Part shown: positions 44,501 to 55,802 of the stretch, piece after piece | How the letters are laid out: every line of letters starts with the position of its first letter | How positions within the stretch are numbered: the stretch's first letter is position 1 | Source of the DNA: Stemphylium vesicarium | Taxonomy: Eukaryota; Ascomycota; Dothideomycetes; Pleosporales; Pleosporaceae | Length of the DNA: 64,000 nt | Assembly: GCA_004380135.1 (NCBI GenBank) | Contig: QXCR01000096.1 | Span: forward strand, 1-64,000 | Reading direction: 5' to 3' | The notes under the pieces: generated by a model | Told to the model about the DNA's origin: nothing | The model's input: the letters and a program-made list of their open reading frames with translations, nothing else | Database searches by the model: none | Made by a program: the position numbers and the translations under genes

Positions 44501-46279
44501 GGTCGCCTGTGCTGCTCTCGGGGGTGCTCTCAAGGTGGATATCTGGAGAGAAGAAGGGGTCGCGTAATTGACAGAGACGGCGGTATTTTATGTATTACGC
44601 AGGATCAAGAACACGTCATAGGGCTAACAGAAGGATTCGAAGGATTCTCGTCGTCCGAAGCATGGCTCGTGGGAGAAATGGAGATATGAGGGAGAACGCG
44701 AATCCAAAGCATGCATGGAAATTTGCAAGTAATGTAATTGCATGGAAATCGGGAAACGTCTGTTGAAGTAGAAGAAGTGGCTGATTGACCTCTGCGGAGG
44801 GTGCGGCGATGCAGTTATCGCGCTAGCACTATTTAGGAATACTGCGATAGCCAGTAGGTTCCTTCCAACAACATCGCGGGTACCCTTTTCGGCCCACAGT
44901 AATGGGCCGAGGTCCGTAATCCCTCGGGTACTCTCTACAACGGCTTTTAACACCCTTCATCTTATCCTCGCGTCAATCTCCATCTTTCTTCTGCACAGGA
45001 TTCCTGGAGTAGGGCACTTGACCCTTTGAACAAAAATGGCATTGAAAAGTTGGAAAGTATCGCTTGAAAGTTTCTACACACTTCGCAAAATATGCGCAAG
45101 AAGAGTGTATGGACATTTAAGCGTTTCTTCGAGATGCTTTAGGCTACAACCGCCTCATCTCTAACGCCAACGGTAATCCGTCGTGCCACTCATAACACGG
45201 CTGTAATGCCCACAAAGACCGACGGAAACGCACTCATTGTATTTTTTTCAAAGACAGACCAGCGCATCGAGTAACAGATAATTGGAATCCGCATCTGCCG
45301 GATTGCAAATATCTTCCTCAAGACCATGCACAGAGCAGCAGTCATCAATGACGATGTGGGCCGTGAGCGAGCCCGAATTGGCCAACCCAGCATACCCTGT
45401 CCTCATAATCTCAGACGCAATGCGTTCTGAAAAAGGTAGGTAAGATGTACCGATCTGACCACCCATGCACCTGGAGGAGTCTATAAACCCGAAGGCAAGC
45501 GCAACCAGCCAGATGACATTACCCAAACACCGAACAAAGCTAGTGTTGGTATATTTCGGTACAGGGTCGAACCATACGCCGAAGCAATATGGCTCTGGCA
45601 ACGAAGAAGTGATTCTGCGCCAGACGGTCGCAGATCATCAGCCTCTTGTTACCTCATATCGCCCAGACAATGTGTATGGGTGGCTAAGATCGCGCCATAA
45701 TGACTACGTCTGAATACCCCCATACTGTGTGGACTGGTTGAGGAAAAGCTTGTCGCGAAATCAGAAACCAGAGCTTTAAGAGCCGGGCACAGAGTGCAAC
45801 GGCCATAAAGAAGAAAAGGAAGGAGATGATTGCGATGACGGGGTTATATACCCTGAGGGTCGCCCGCTAGCGCCTTACGCATGCGGAAGATCCGTGCACT
45901 GGAGCCTGGGCCGGGACGGTGTCTTGAAAGGAAAGGGCAAACATTCCGTCATAGCAGCGTGATAGAATCTTGGCGCATCGACGCTGGCTCACTATGCTCA
46001 ACAACATAATTGCAAATCAGCCGCGCGGCCAGTCGATAAGGTGTTCAGTATACAGGTGTTGGTTAGGTAGAACACTTTCACTCATATCCTTTCACATCCT
46101 GCCACTCACGAGCGCCCCACTAGCGTCTGCCCTCTACCTATACAAGGAAAGGTTTCTTCCCTCTTCAATCAAACAACCTCTTCCCTCCTTCCAACATCAC
46201 GCCACTCCAACCGCAACAGGCTTGTTGAACAGACTACCTCGAAAATCTCATTGTACCACCACCTCGAACTCCCGACATC
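44501..46279. other. Gene-poor stretch with one unidentified coding-like relic
   Basis: About 1.8 kb contains no intact gene. A leftward reading at about 45250-45630 (including PEPYCFGVWFDPVPKYTNT and a hydrophobic segment VIWLVALAFGF) looks protein-like but lacks an ATG start and is bounded by stops. The last 300 bases are the presumed promoter and leader of the coiled-coil gene. Confidence 0.45.
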
Positions 46280-46744
46280 ATGGACAAGCCATCGGGCCAG
46301 ATGGACGCGCGGGAAAGAAAGATCAAGCGCTTGGAACTTGAACTCACGACCAAAGAGTTCCGAATCGCAGACCTCTGGAATTCACTGTAGAAGCTCACGC
46401 GCCAACGAGCCGAAGCAATGGAGGAGAGCAATTCTTGGAAAACCAGGGTATTGAATCTCCGGCAGAGATTGCACGAAGTTTATGAGGGGCATCCTGGAGA
46501 CGATCATGGGTCGCAGTGGGAGTGGGATATTGAGCAGGGGTTTGCTTTTGAGATTGCCGGGGATTATTCTGAAATTGACTTTGACGAGTTTGGGCAGGAG
46601 ACTGAGGAGGAGATCCACAAGGACATCAAGGAGAAGACAGATGGACGTTCAATGGACGAACTCAACGCTGCTCCGTCCGGTCATCCTTCGGGACATCTCG
46701 ACAACCCCGATTCGAAGGAAACCAAGCAGCTTGAGGAAGAGTAA
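46280..46744 (+). pseudogene. Coiled-coil acidic protein with an in-frame TAG
   Basis: From ATG 46280 the frame reads a charged coiled coil (MDARERKIKRLELELTTKEF) up to LWNSL. It meets TAG at 46388-46390 and continues in the same frame as KLTRQRAEAMEESNSW, RVLNLRQRLHEVYEGH and an acidic tail ending at 46744. Replacing the stop with the likely ancestral Gln would leave an unbroken heptad pattern of about 154 residues. A shorter intact frame starts at ATG 46418 and gives 108 aa. It is either a recent pseudogene, an allele broken in this strain, or a gene using the downstream start. No family is recognised. Confidence 0.55.
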
Positions 46745-48013
46745 TCACAGGGATAGCGACGACTACGAGAAGGAACCTAGCAGAGGAGTTATTTGTTTTG
46801 TAATGTTTGAGGAATCCTGACGAGTTCGTCAAATGGGCACTGCTACTGCCCTATGGATCTCTTCAAAGAGGCCCAGTAGGATACAGGGTGCTTTTGTAAC
46901 TACTACAATATTCCAAAGAGTCTTTAGAATCGTTAGGCTTCATTGGCTTGTTCGTATCTAAACGCTGAGGAAATTCTGTAAACAGCAGAAGGATCGAAGA
47001 AATCGTTCATCTAGAACACACGAGTCTTGGTTGGTACCGTAGTGATGTGTGACGTTCGACAGTCCTCCATCGTCGCGACTTTCTCTTGATAATCTGTTCT
47101 CAAGATCTCTTTTTCACCGCTGTTGATTGTTAGACAAGAGACTTTCCTTTCTGACACCCTTTCTGCTCCTTGACCTGTCCCATTGGCGCCTCGAGAAGGA
47201 ACTCCACAATCCCCCATCGGTACAAGAGGGTTTGTCACCGCGCAAGCTAACAACAGCGCCTTTATACACGGTATGCGCCACGACGGACTCAAAATGAACG
47301 ACTTGACGTCGGAGATGCACGACCACGTCGTAGGACTCTGAGCGGTCTCTGCACCGGAGACGGAGCGTGTATACTGTGGGAATGAACAATAGCTCGGCAA
47401 GGCAGACACAGCGCATGTATGAAATCTGCGCCACCAAAACGAGCATGACAACAGCATATAACCACCACAGTAACGGAAGAGAAAGTCGCAGGTCGAAGCA
47501 ACAAGATGCGCAGCGCATCACCTCCAGCAGCAGCGCACCACAACGATCGGAGGTCGACAACACAACAACCCCGAAGCCCAGAAAATACGAGACATTCGGA
47601 TCGCAACTAGCGCATTGAATGTCGGAGCGAAAACCATGGCCTTCTTCCGCGGCGGTCCGAACGCGACCATGACGATGATGGAGGTGATGTTGGCGGAGCA
47701 TCGGGGGATCTGGAAGTGTGGACCCTGAGATCGCGACGTTGTGGATTAAAGCATGACGTCTTCGATTCTGATGACACGAAACGTACGTGACGACTTATAT
47801 TATAGCTTGGTACTGGAAAACACAATTGCACATCTACTTTGCTGATTTTCCCATCTTGTGATTCTGCATCTTGCATTTTGCATCTCGTATCTTGCATACC
47901 TAGGTACTATCGGCTACAAATCGCGTCCTCACCAGTTACACACGTGACTCGCACCCATCCTGCCCTCACGACCACCACCTCGTCCCTACAACGATAGCTC
48001 ATCCTTCGTCACT
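46745..48013. other. Intergenic region at the end of the second accessory island
   Basis: About 1.27 kb contains overlapping leftward frames (47011-47701) with Cys/Arg/Ser-rich chance-like composition, not called. A short TGCATCTTGCAT-type repeat lies at about 47866-47897. The last 120 bases are the promoter and leader of the next gene. Confidence 0.5.
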
Positions 48014-48913
48014 ATGGGAAACACACAATCCACGGTGCGGTACCTCGCGCCTGCATCTTTCCTCTACGATTTCGTTGCGCAGCAGTATGGCATCTTCTCG
48101 TCCCCCAACATGATGGACATCCACAACCGGAATCTCGCCGCCTTCTCGCCCTACCCCTACTTCATCGGCGCATTCTTCTTCCCGCAGCAAATATTCCAAC
48201 TGGTATGGTTGTGGAAGCTGTGGAAGCAAGATGGCAATGCGCAGGAGTGTGCGATGATGAACAAATTTGCTTGGTGCTATAGTTTGGGTAATGTTTGTAT
48301 TGGAAGTATGTGTTGCCCCTTTCAGATTTAATGCTGGATGTGTGGTTGCAAGTTGCTGACAAGACGTGTGATAGCTTGGATGTTCTTCTGGAACGCGAAT
48401 GATCTGGCGACGTCGAATATTTTCGTTATTATCAATACGCTCGCGCAACTTACCTACATCTCTACGGCACTGGAGCCGCTGGACACGCGCTCAACACCCA
48501 ACTTCCTCACTCACATTGTCGCGAAGACTTTTGCTGGAATCGGTGTGCTGGATCTGTTGCACAACACGGCGGCTGCATACTTTGTTGGTGTTGAGCCTAG
48601 CTCTCTCGTGCAGGTCGCGACGGGTGTTGGCTTTGCTGCCGCGGCTAGTATGAGCGATTGGATCTTCGGCGGCTGCCTGGTTTACGATCTTGTTGCATTG
48701 GCTTGCGGACAAGAAGGTGGCTGGTCAAGGTTGCTGGGTGGATACGCAGCCATGACTGCAGGTATTGTGGGCTTCAAGAACTTCTTCTAGTAAGTTTGTT
48801 GGTTTGGCTTCATCGTCGCATGCCGAGTCGTGCTGACGGGTTGCAGTCCTAGGTGGAAGGCTCAGAAGGAAGGCGACTACTCTCGCGTCGAGAATGGCGG
48901 TGACGTTGTCTAG
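48014..48913 (+). CDS. Conserved multi-pass membrane protein, possibly N-myristoylated, unknown function
   Basis: Exons 48014-48305, 48375-48789 and 48847-48913 join in phase to give 257 aa. The N-terminus MGNTQS has Gly2 and Ser6 as in N-myristoylation sites. About six hydrophobic segments follow: PYFIGAFFFPQQIFQLVWLW, NVCIGTWMFFWN, FVIINTLAQLTYIST, VAKTFAGIGVLDLLHN, VATGVGFAAAASMSDWIFGG and GGYAAMTAGIVGFKNFF. The short hydrophilic end is RWKAQKEGDYSRVENGGDVV. No enzyme motif is visible. The third exon encodes the last 22 residues and uses a GTAAGT donor that creates a TAG if unspliced. The gene is probably expressed and conserved; its role is unknown. Confidence 0.8.
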
Positions 48914-50201
48914 GCTTGGGCGGACTGTTCGCAGTGTGGAGAAGAACCATCTCAAGCTCCGATACTGCAATGTGTGACGCATAGTTTAATTCTTGTAATA
49001 ACACCACCACATTTCATTCCGCCTCACTCTCCAACGTGAAGGTTTGTCGAGCGCTTGTTCCATGTCACATTTCACCGACAGACGGCGACATAGCTTCCAA
49101 ATTGGGCAGACGGGGGGTTTCTCGTTACGTTTCAGAGGGCGGATCTTAGTGGTGTTTATTAGTTGGTGGTTCAAAAGCCGAGAGATGCAAGATGCCGCCG
49201 ATGGCGGAGGTGTAGCGTAGCCCCAGACCAAGGCACGCGCTATTGTCACATTGGACCCCGTCGATCACGTCTTCCACACCCATGCACCCCTACTCCACGC
49301 GATGCCCGGCACGCGAAGATCTCACGATGCAGCATCCAATCTCATCTGAGCCATTCGGCAGCGCGGCCGACAGATGCGGGCTGAGATCAGTGAGATCATG
49401 TTGCCAAGCCCACCCCGCGAGCGGCGGCAAAGCGGAAAAGGCAAGCGAGGAGAGATCGCGTGCCCACTCCAAGTACGCCCTTTGGGGTCGAGATAAGGCC
49501 TTATCTCTCACTCAACCCATCCCACACACCCCAGTCACACCCTCTCCTGGGGGCGTCGTATCCCGTCATGCCTGGTCTAGCCGCTAACGGCGCTTGTCCC
49601 ATTATCGCGACCTGGGTCAGTCATGCGAGCCCGCCCGGCGCATCCTCTAGCATGTGGAGTGCTTCCTATGAGGCTCCTACTGGCGGCCGGGGATGGGATC
49701 ATCATTGATGACTGTTGACGGGCCGCCGAGCTGCTATTGTAGTCTGTCATTCCTCTTGACGTCTCCTCACTTCTCTTTCTCTATACTTCTTATTCCTCAT
49801 CCTCCTGCATCTTGCGCGGATCGTGTGCTTCGTTTTGCTATCCTCGTGTATAGTTCGCGCCCTTATCAGCAACCGAGCGGTTCACCGACGTCACCGCGCC
49901 GAGCATTCCAACGTCGACTTGTAATTGTTGACTCGGGTGGAGAGATCGCAAGAGTCCAGCGTCACACAGAATACGAAGTGCTGCGCGTGTACTCTTCACA
50001 GGTTGCATTTGCGCCTTGTGGCTGCATCAAGCGCACTGATATAGCACCTGACCACTTATACCCTGCGCTCGAGACGCGAAGAAGAAGCAAGTAGGGGAAA
50101 TCGACCTGGGAAACACCCTCAACCGTTTCCTACGGCAACAGCTGCCCTAACAAGCTGTATCGTTACTTCCAACCGACCGCTCACCACCGATCTATGGCAT
50201 C
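48914..50201. promoter_or_regulatory. Intergenic region upstream of the PQ-loop transporter
   Basis: About 1.29 kb is GC-rich in its middle part and has short frames on both strands, none family-like. It is presumed to contain the promoter and a long leader for the transporter gene. Confidence 0.5.
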
Positions 50202-51758
50202 ATGCCGCCCTACCTATCTCCCCTACACATAGCGAAGCCCTCGTTGCCCGAGGCCTGCGAGCCGGCCAACGCGTTCCTACATCACCTATCAGCTACCTTG
50301 CATACCTGCGTACCTACGAATCTCGCGCTCATATCTACACTGCTCGGCACATGTAGCATCATATCATGGCTGTTCGCACAGCTACCACAAATATACAAGA
50401 ACCACAAGCTCAAGTCGACGTCGGGATTGAGCGCCTTCTTTCTCACAGAATGGCTGCTGGGTGACTTGACGAACTTGTTGGGATGTCTATTCACAGGACA
50501 GGCTTCATGGCAAATCATCATCGCGGGGTACTACGTCTTTGTCGACTGCTGCTTGTGCGGACAGTGGGTATGGTATGAGATGCTACACCACGGTCGACCA
50601 TTGCGCCCCATCTGGGGGCGATGGAGCAGTTCGTCAAACGGCACTTCAGGGACCGGAGGCTCTGCTATGCACCAAGTCCTCGACGGCATCGGCATCGGCA
50701 CTTCACCAAAGACAGTAACAGACAAGAAAGACAGCACACCACCCAGCACGGCGAAAGACGTCCCGCGCGCAGGCCAAATAGACGCGTTCCGGATACCCAA
50801 CTTTGCGCGCTCTCCGAACCCAGCAAAGGAATCATGGCAGAACAGCCCGGCCTCCGGCGCCTCTCCAAACCCCAACGTCCGCCGCGTAGCAGCATCCAGC
50901 TCGCCCATGCCCTCCCCCAAAACAGTCCTCTACATAACCCTCCTCATCGCCGTCCTCTTCAACCCCACAACCGCAACCCCAATCTCGCCCTTCGCCCCAG
51001 GTCCCGCCCGCGGCCGCACAATCTCCTACACCACCACCTCCACAACCAGCAGCAACTCGACAGATGCCTCGGCCCTCGCCGGCAAGATCTTCTCCTGGAT
51101 GAGCACATTCCTCTACCTCGGCTCCCGCCTCCCCCAACTCTACATGAACCAAGTGCGAAAATCCACCGCTGGCCTGTCCCCCGCCCTCTTCGCCGCCGCC
51201 TTCTTCGGTAACCTGTTCTACTCGTCCTCGCTCGCCACAAACCCCTGCGCCTGGAACGACTTCGCACCAGGCGAGGGTGCCGGCTGGGTCGGTCCCGAAG
51301 GCAGCGTACGCGCAAACTGGGTCCTACGCGCTGCACCTTTTTTCCTGGGCGCGGCCGGCGTCCTCCTCATGGACGCAGCCGTAGGCTTACAGTTTTGGTA
51401 TTTCGGGGACGCGGCGCCACGGGGGCGCTCGCACTTGCCGCGCGACGACGAGGTCGTTATTACCGTTGACGAGCAGGGGAAGCTGGTACGCAGGAGTTTG
51501 CACTGGCGCCGTGTGAGTGGGTGGATGAGGGGTTGGGCGCCGGCGGTTAGTGTGGCGGCCACCCCGAATGTTAGTCGTGCGGGTACGCCTATGGATTCGC
51601 CGCGAGAAACGAGTCCAGCGGGGAGTGTGGGGAGTAGCGGGAGTAAGAGTATTCCTATCAAGGGGAAGGGGAGTGCGTTGGATGAGGCGAGGGCGCTGTT
51701 GGGGACGAGTCGGCATGCTAGTCCGAGGAGTTATGGTGCGGTGGGGAGTCCGCGGTAG
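50202..51758 (+). CDS. PQ-loop repeat membrane transporter, vacuolar basic amino acid type (YPQ/RTC2-like)
   Basis: This single-exon gene encodes 518 aa. Two PQ-loop motifs are clear: SWLFAQLPQIYKNHKLKSTS near residue 54 and LYLGSRLPQLYMNQVRKSTA near 306. Each is followed by GLS, as in the PQLC2/YPQ family of lysosomal and vacuolar cationic amino acid exporters. Seven hydrophobic segments can be counted in two sets of three plus one. A polar, Ser/Pro-rich cytosolic loop (about 145-245) separates the halves. The C-terminal tail is basic and Ser-rich, with an end like that of fungal homologues (ARALLGTSR, SYGAVGSPR). Substrate cannot be told from sequence; basic amino acids are the family expectation. 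Confidence 0.88.
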   Translation: MPPYLSPLHIAKPSLPEACEPANAFLHHLSATLHTCVPTNLALISTLLGTCSIISWLFAQLPQIYKNHKLKSTSGLSAFFLTEWLLGDLTNLLGCLFTGQASWQIIIAGYYVFVDCCLCGQWVWYEMLHHGRPLRPIWGRWSSSSNGTSGTGGSAMHQVLDGIGIGTSPKTVTDKKDSTPPSTAKDVPRAGQIDAFRIPNFARSPNPAKESWQNSPASGASPNPNVRRVAASSSPMPSPKTVLYITLLIAVLFNPTTATPISPFAPGPARGRTISYTTTSTTSSNSTDASALAGKIFSWMSTFLYLGSRLPQLYMNQVRKSTAGLSPALFAAAFFGNLFYSSSLATNPCAWNDFAPGEGAGWVGPEGSVRANWVLRAAPFFLGAAGVLLMDAAVGLQFWYFGDAAPRGRSHLPRDDEVVITVDEQGKLVRRSLHWRRVSGWMRGWAPAVSVAATPNVSRAGTPMDSPRETSPAGSVGSSGSKSIPIKGKGSALDEARALLGTSRHASPRSYGAVGSPR

Positions 51759-52604
51759 ATGTTGCATTGCTTTGGGGTTTGGGGGGGTGTCACGTATAAG
51801 GGGTGGTTGCATTTACGACTTTTTCGTCTGTAGGTGTTTTTTTTTTCTCTCGCTTTTTGCGCATATGCGTATTATTGTCTGCATGCATAGGTATGCAGAT
51901 CATCACGAGAGAGCTCAAAGTGCCTCCGTTGTTAGAATCTCAAACCATATTCTTTAAACAACATGATAAGGCACGATTGACATCACAACTAACAAATTCT
52001 TATAGCCGTGAATGATATGACAATGTGCGCATTGCATCTGTCCACCTACCCACCTACTCACTTACCTACCCACTCTCCTCCCCAACATCTCCAACTTTGT
52101 TTGTTTGGGGGATTTGCACAGGAAATCTATAAAACGCAAGGACGGAAGGATAGAAGGATGGATGGAATGTCACATACAACTAGAAGAAGAAAAGACAAAG
52201 CGCTAATCAAGAAATCAAAAGGAGAATCTTCACCCCAGAAACAACGCCGAGAGCTCGACCAGAACATGTAGGTTTTTACTTTGTGTACCAGACCGAAAAC
52301 CCGTGGAGTCCCCCCCACCCCGCTTCAATCGCCATCTTTGTTCGCCGCCGTCGCCGCCATCGTGCAAGGTATCACACCTCTTATACAAGACATGACAAGT
52401 TGTTTGTTGTTGTTGTTGTTGTTGTGTAATCGTACAGAAGAAAGCCAATGGAGAGGTGTCGTGTGTATGGTGTACAAAGAAGGGCATTTCAGCCATTTGG
52501 TATTGCAAACTTTCAAGGGAATCTCAGGAGGAGGGGAAAGCAAGAGGGAGAAAAAGTTTCAAACGCCAAAGAGGTAAGAAAGACGTTGGAATTTTTTCTC
52601 TCCC
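51759..52604. other. Convergent intergenic region
   Basis: About 850 bases lie between the transporter and NADH dehydrogenase stops. They include short ACCTACC motifs near 52040-52070 and a GTT microsatellite. No gene is seen. Confidence 0.55.
52399..52425. repeat. GTT microsatellite
   Basis: About eight TTG/GTT units lie in the convergent 3' region downstream of the NADH dehydrogenase gene. Confidence 0.8.
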
Positions 52605-54439
52605 TTAGACACGCGAGACGTCGCGGCCGAAAATCTTTGCCTTTGCCCAGTCAAGCATGACGAGTATCCTGTTGCGGGTGCTGAAGCACATGCTGAGGTA
52701 AGCAGAGCGCCAGAAGATGTAGGTGACGGTTCCGCCGGAAGCGATATTGCCGGCGAACCAAGAGATGTCGGCTACGGCCTTTTCGGAACCGATGTAAGCG
52801 AGCGAACCCTGGTGAGAGTACTCAAAAGGCCCGATTTGCTTGATCCTCCTCAGCCTCTGCTGGAGAGACTTGATGTCGTTGAAGACCTTGTCACGGGCCT
52901 CCTTGCCGGGTGCCTTTTCTTGGGCAACGGAAAGCTCGGCGAGCTCGCTCTCAATCTCAGTCGTCTTGGCCATGTTGTTGAACATGCGGGCGAGGAAAGC
53001 ACCCTCCTGAGCGGCGACCTGGGCAGTAGGGGCGTAGTTGGCAACAGCGCAGTCACCGACGGCCCAGACGTTCTCGGTACCCTTGACGACGAGGTACTCG
53101 TTCACGGCAAGACCACGGCGCGAGTCCTTCTGGGCGGGGATTTGGTTGATGAGGTCCTTGACAATGGGCCGGAGAGCGTTACCGGTAGCCCAGACGAGGA
53201 GACCAAAAGGAATCTTCTCGAGCTGCTTCTTGCCGTCGGGGCCAGCCGACTCGGCCTCGATGTACTTGTCCGTTACGTTCTTGACCATGGTCTTTGTGCG
53301 GATGGTGATGGTCTCCTCCTTGAAGGTCTTCTCCGTGTAGTCGATGAGCTGCTTGGAGAACATGGGGAGAACGTTGGGCAGGGCCTCGACGAGGGTAACC
53401 TTGAAGTTGTCCTGGATCTCGGGGAGCCACTTCTTGAGATCCGAGTGGAAGAAGTCCTGGAGTTCACCAGCGAACTCTACACCGGTGGGACCGCCACCAA
53501 CAACAACCATATGGAGCAGGCGCTTCTTCTCCTCCTCAGACTGGTCCTTGAAGGTAGCCGTCTCGCAGCAGTCCATGATGCGGTTTCGGATGCGCTGGGC
53601 GTCACCGACCTCCTTCAAGAAGAGACCGTTCTCCTTGACACCGGGAATGCCTGCTTTACATTAACATGCGAATGGTTAAACGACGCAATGGACGTACCGA
53701 AAGTGGCGTTCTCAGCACCAACACCAACGACCAGCATGTCGAAAGGCACCTCGGTCTGCGAGACGTCGCCCTTGATGTCCGAGTCATCGCTGATGTAGAC
53801 AACCCTCTTCTCGTAGTCAATCTTGGTGGCCTCGGCTTCGTAGTACTTGACCTGGGCCTTCTTGTGGCGCAGGAAGTTGCGGATGGGCTCCATGATGGAA
53901 CGGTGCTCAATGGTGCCGACGGTACATGAGGGAAGGAGCGGGGTGAAGAGGAAGTAGTTGCGCGGGGAGACGACGATGACATTGTAGTTTTCCGTGTCGA
54001 GCTTCTTCAGCAGGGAGACGGAGCCCCAGCCGGTACCTGTCGCATGTGAGATCAGACGGTGCTCGCGGCGCACGTGACATTGCAGTTGCTACTCACCGAG
54101 AACGACCAGCGTCTTCTTGCTGGGATCGGGTGGCGGCTGGTCAGCGGGGTTGCGAGTCTCGTAGATGCCGTATCCGACGTATCCAAGACCGGCGATGGCG
54201 GAAAGGTAGGTAAGGCGCCATGTCCAGCGCAGGAGGCGGAACCTCTTGGGCTTGGGGGCTCCGGTCGACTGCTGGCGGACAGACTGGCGCAGAGCAATTT
54301 GGGACTGCGTCGGTCGGGGCGTCCATCGCGCTCTGTTGGCGATAAGCGAAGGGCGCTGTGTGGTGAAGGTCCTGCGTCCAGCCTGCTGAACCTGCGACAG
54401 CACATTGGAGGCAGCGAGCGGTCTCATTGCGGGAGCCAT
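52605..54439 (-). CDS. Alternative (type II) NADH dehydrogenase, mitochondrial, NDE type
   Basis: This rotenone-insensitive, non-proton-pumping enzyme passes electrons from NADH to ubiquinone at the inner mitochondrial membrane. Exons 54439-54097, 54036-53698 and 53650-52605 join across 60- and 47-nt introns to give 575 aa. The N-terminus is a basic mitochondrial presequence (RRTFTTQRPSL), followed by a hydrophobic helix near residues 75-92 (LTYLSAIAGLGYVGYGIY), typical of external NDE enzymes. The FAD site GTGWGS starts near 115. The NADH site VVVGGGPTGVEFAGE lies near 277-291, with an acidic Glu at about 316 (VTLVEALPN), which favours NADH over NADPH. There is no EF-hand insertion. The C-terminus has the membrane-binding family end (WRSAYLSMCFSTRNRILVML). 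An upstream in-frame ATG at 54478 would add 13 residues. Confidence 0.94.
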
Positions 54440-55418
54440 TGCGAGATTAGAAGCTGGGGAAAAGCTCCACGAAGTCAATAGCAGGATGAGAAGGAGGATA
54501 GGGAAGGGCGAACAAAGAGTGTTGAGGATGACTTGCGGTTCCCGGAAGTCAACTTTTTCTTAGCGATGACGAACGGCCTACCGAGACACCTAACAGGGGT
54601 CTTTGCTTCTGCGCCAAAAGATAAGACCGGGTTCCAATTAAAGCTCTGCCTGCCGTGCCCACGTCCATACGCGAATTATTCCCATACATAGCCACTTTCC
54701 GGGACATTTTTGGTGATCGCCCGTGAATCCCACGCTTTGTATTTCCATTTCAGCTTGCGGATCCGGTCAGGGATAGCCGCCTCTCCCCTCTATGCGCTCG
54801 GCAGGCAAATTCAACAATCTGAATTTTACATTGCGCAAAGCACGCAATATTTCTTTTCGCATGCATTATTCAGCTGCACATGTCATGTCTTTGCGCTGGC
54901 TCGGCTCGGCACCGACACCGCTGGCGAGTCGTGGCGAGCCTGGTAGACTTCCGGGCACCAGGTACCGGCGGGAAGGCGAATTGTGGCTTTAGATGCCTTT
55001 TAGCCGTGCGCTGTCCTTTTCAGCCTCGCTTACCTGCATCGTTCTGTGGACCGAAAGGGTTCAAATATTTTGTGGGGCTGAGTAAGTGCCCATGGATGTG
55101 TCCGCGGAGCGTATACAATATCCATCGAGATGGAACCCCATACCATGAAGATAGAATTCTGGATATCATCTAGAACGCGACTCAATATGCAGCATGCGCA
55201 TGCAAGCTCGCCTACAGAGACGATGACGATGACGATTCCTTCACCCCGCTCCCCGACTTATCGATAAAGCTTAGCTTCCCTCTTACGCAACCCTCATCTC
55301 GGGGATGGCGGATAGCAGATAATACAACTGCCTCGATAAAAGCTCTTTGAAACTTCCTCACGCTTATCCAAGCTACTTCTTCCATATTTGAAGCAAAAAG
55401 TGCAGTCGCAAACACACA
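54440..55418. promoter_or_regulatory. Divergent intergenic region between the NADH dehydrogenase and DUF427 genes
   Basis: About 980 bases lie between divergent starts. Short GATGAC repeats occur near 55220-55236. No gene is seen. Confidence 0.5.
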
Positions 55419-55802
55419 ATGCCCCACGCAACAGCAACAGTAAACGGCATCGTAGTCGCCGAAACAGACTCCTACGAAGTCGTCGACGGAAACATCTACG
55501 TCTGTTTCCCCTCGCTAAATCGTCCTTCTTTCCAACCGACCCCTCAACTCTCCATCTCATCTACCCACCCCACTAACAACCCCCAGTTCCCACCCGACAC
55601 CATCAAGAAATCGCACTTCACCGGTACTTCTACCACCACAAATTGTCCTTACAAGGGAAACGCGAGCTACTACACGGTAACGACCAACAAGACAGAAGTC
55701 AAGGATGCAGCGTGGTATTACCCAGAGCCGCTGGAGAGCATGAACAAGATCAAGGGATATGTTGCGTTTTACAAGGGCAAGGCCGAAGTGAAGAGCGAGT
55801 AA
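55419..55802 (+). CDS. DUF427 domain protein
   Basis: Exons 55419-55499 and 55587-55802 give a compact 98-aa DUF427 protein. The domain starts ATATVNGIVVAETDSYEVVD, then crosses the splice into FPPDTIKKSHF, NCPYKGNASYYTV, DAAWYYPEPLES and IKGYVAFYKG. This is the usual order of the family, a small beta-barrel fold of unknown biochemical role. The intron (87 nt) has a GTCTGT donor and CTAAC branch point. Because 87 is a multiple of three with no stop, the unspliced message also encodes a 127-aa version with a Pro/Ser-rich insert. The shorter form matches the family better. Its stop lies 157 bases from that of convergent ENP1. Confidence 0.87.
   Translation: MPHATATVNGIVVAETDSYEVVDGNIYVCFPSLNRPSFQPTPQLSISSTHPTNNPQFPPDTIKKSHFTGTSTTTNCPYKGNASYYTVTTNKTEVKDAAWYYPEPLESMNKIKGYVAFYKGKAEVKSE

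Noticed and set aside
47011..47701. Overlapping leftward frames of 105-195 codons
   Set aside because: Three frames are open together, which is typical of low stop density rather than coding. No domain or splice structure supports any of them.
52812..53798. Rightward frame of 328 codons inside the NADH dehydrogenase gene
   Set aside because: It is the antisense shadow of exons 2 and 3, with Leu/Glu/Asp-rich composition mirroring C-ending codons on the other strand.
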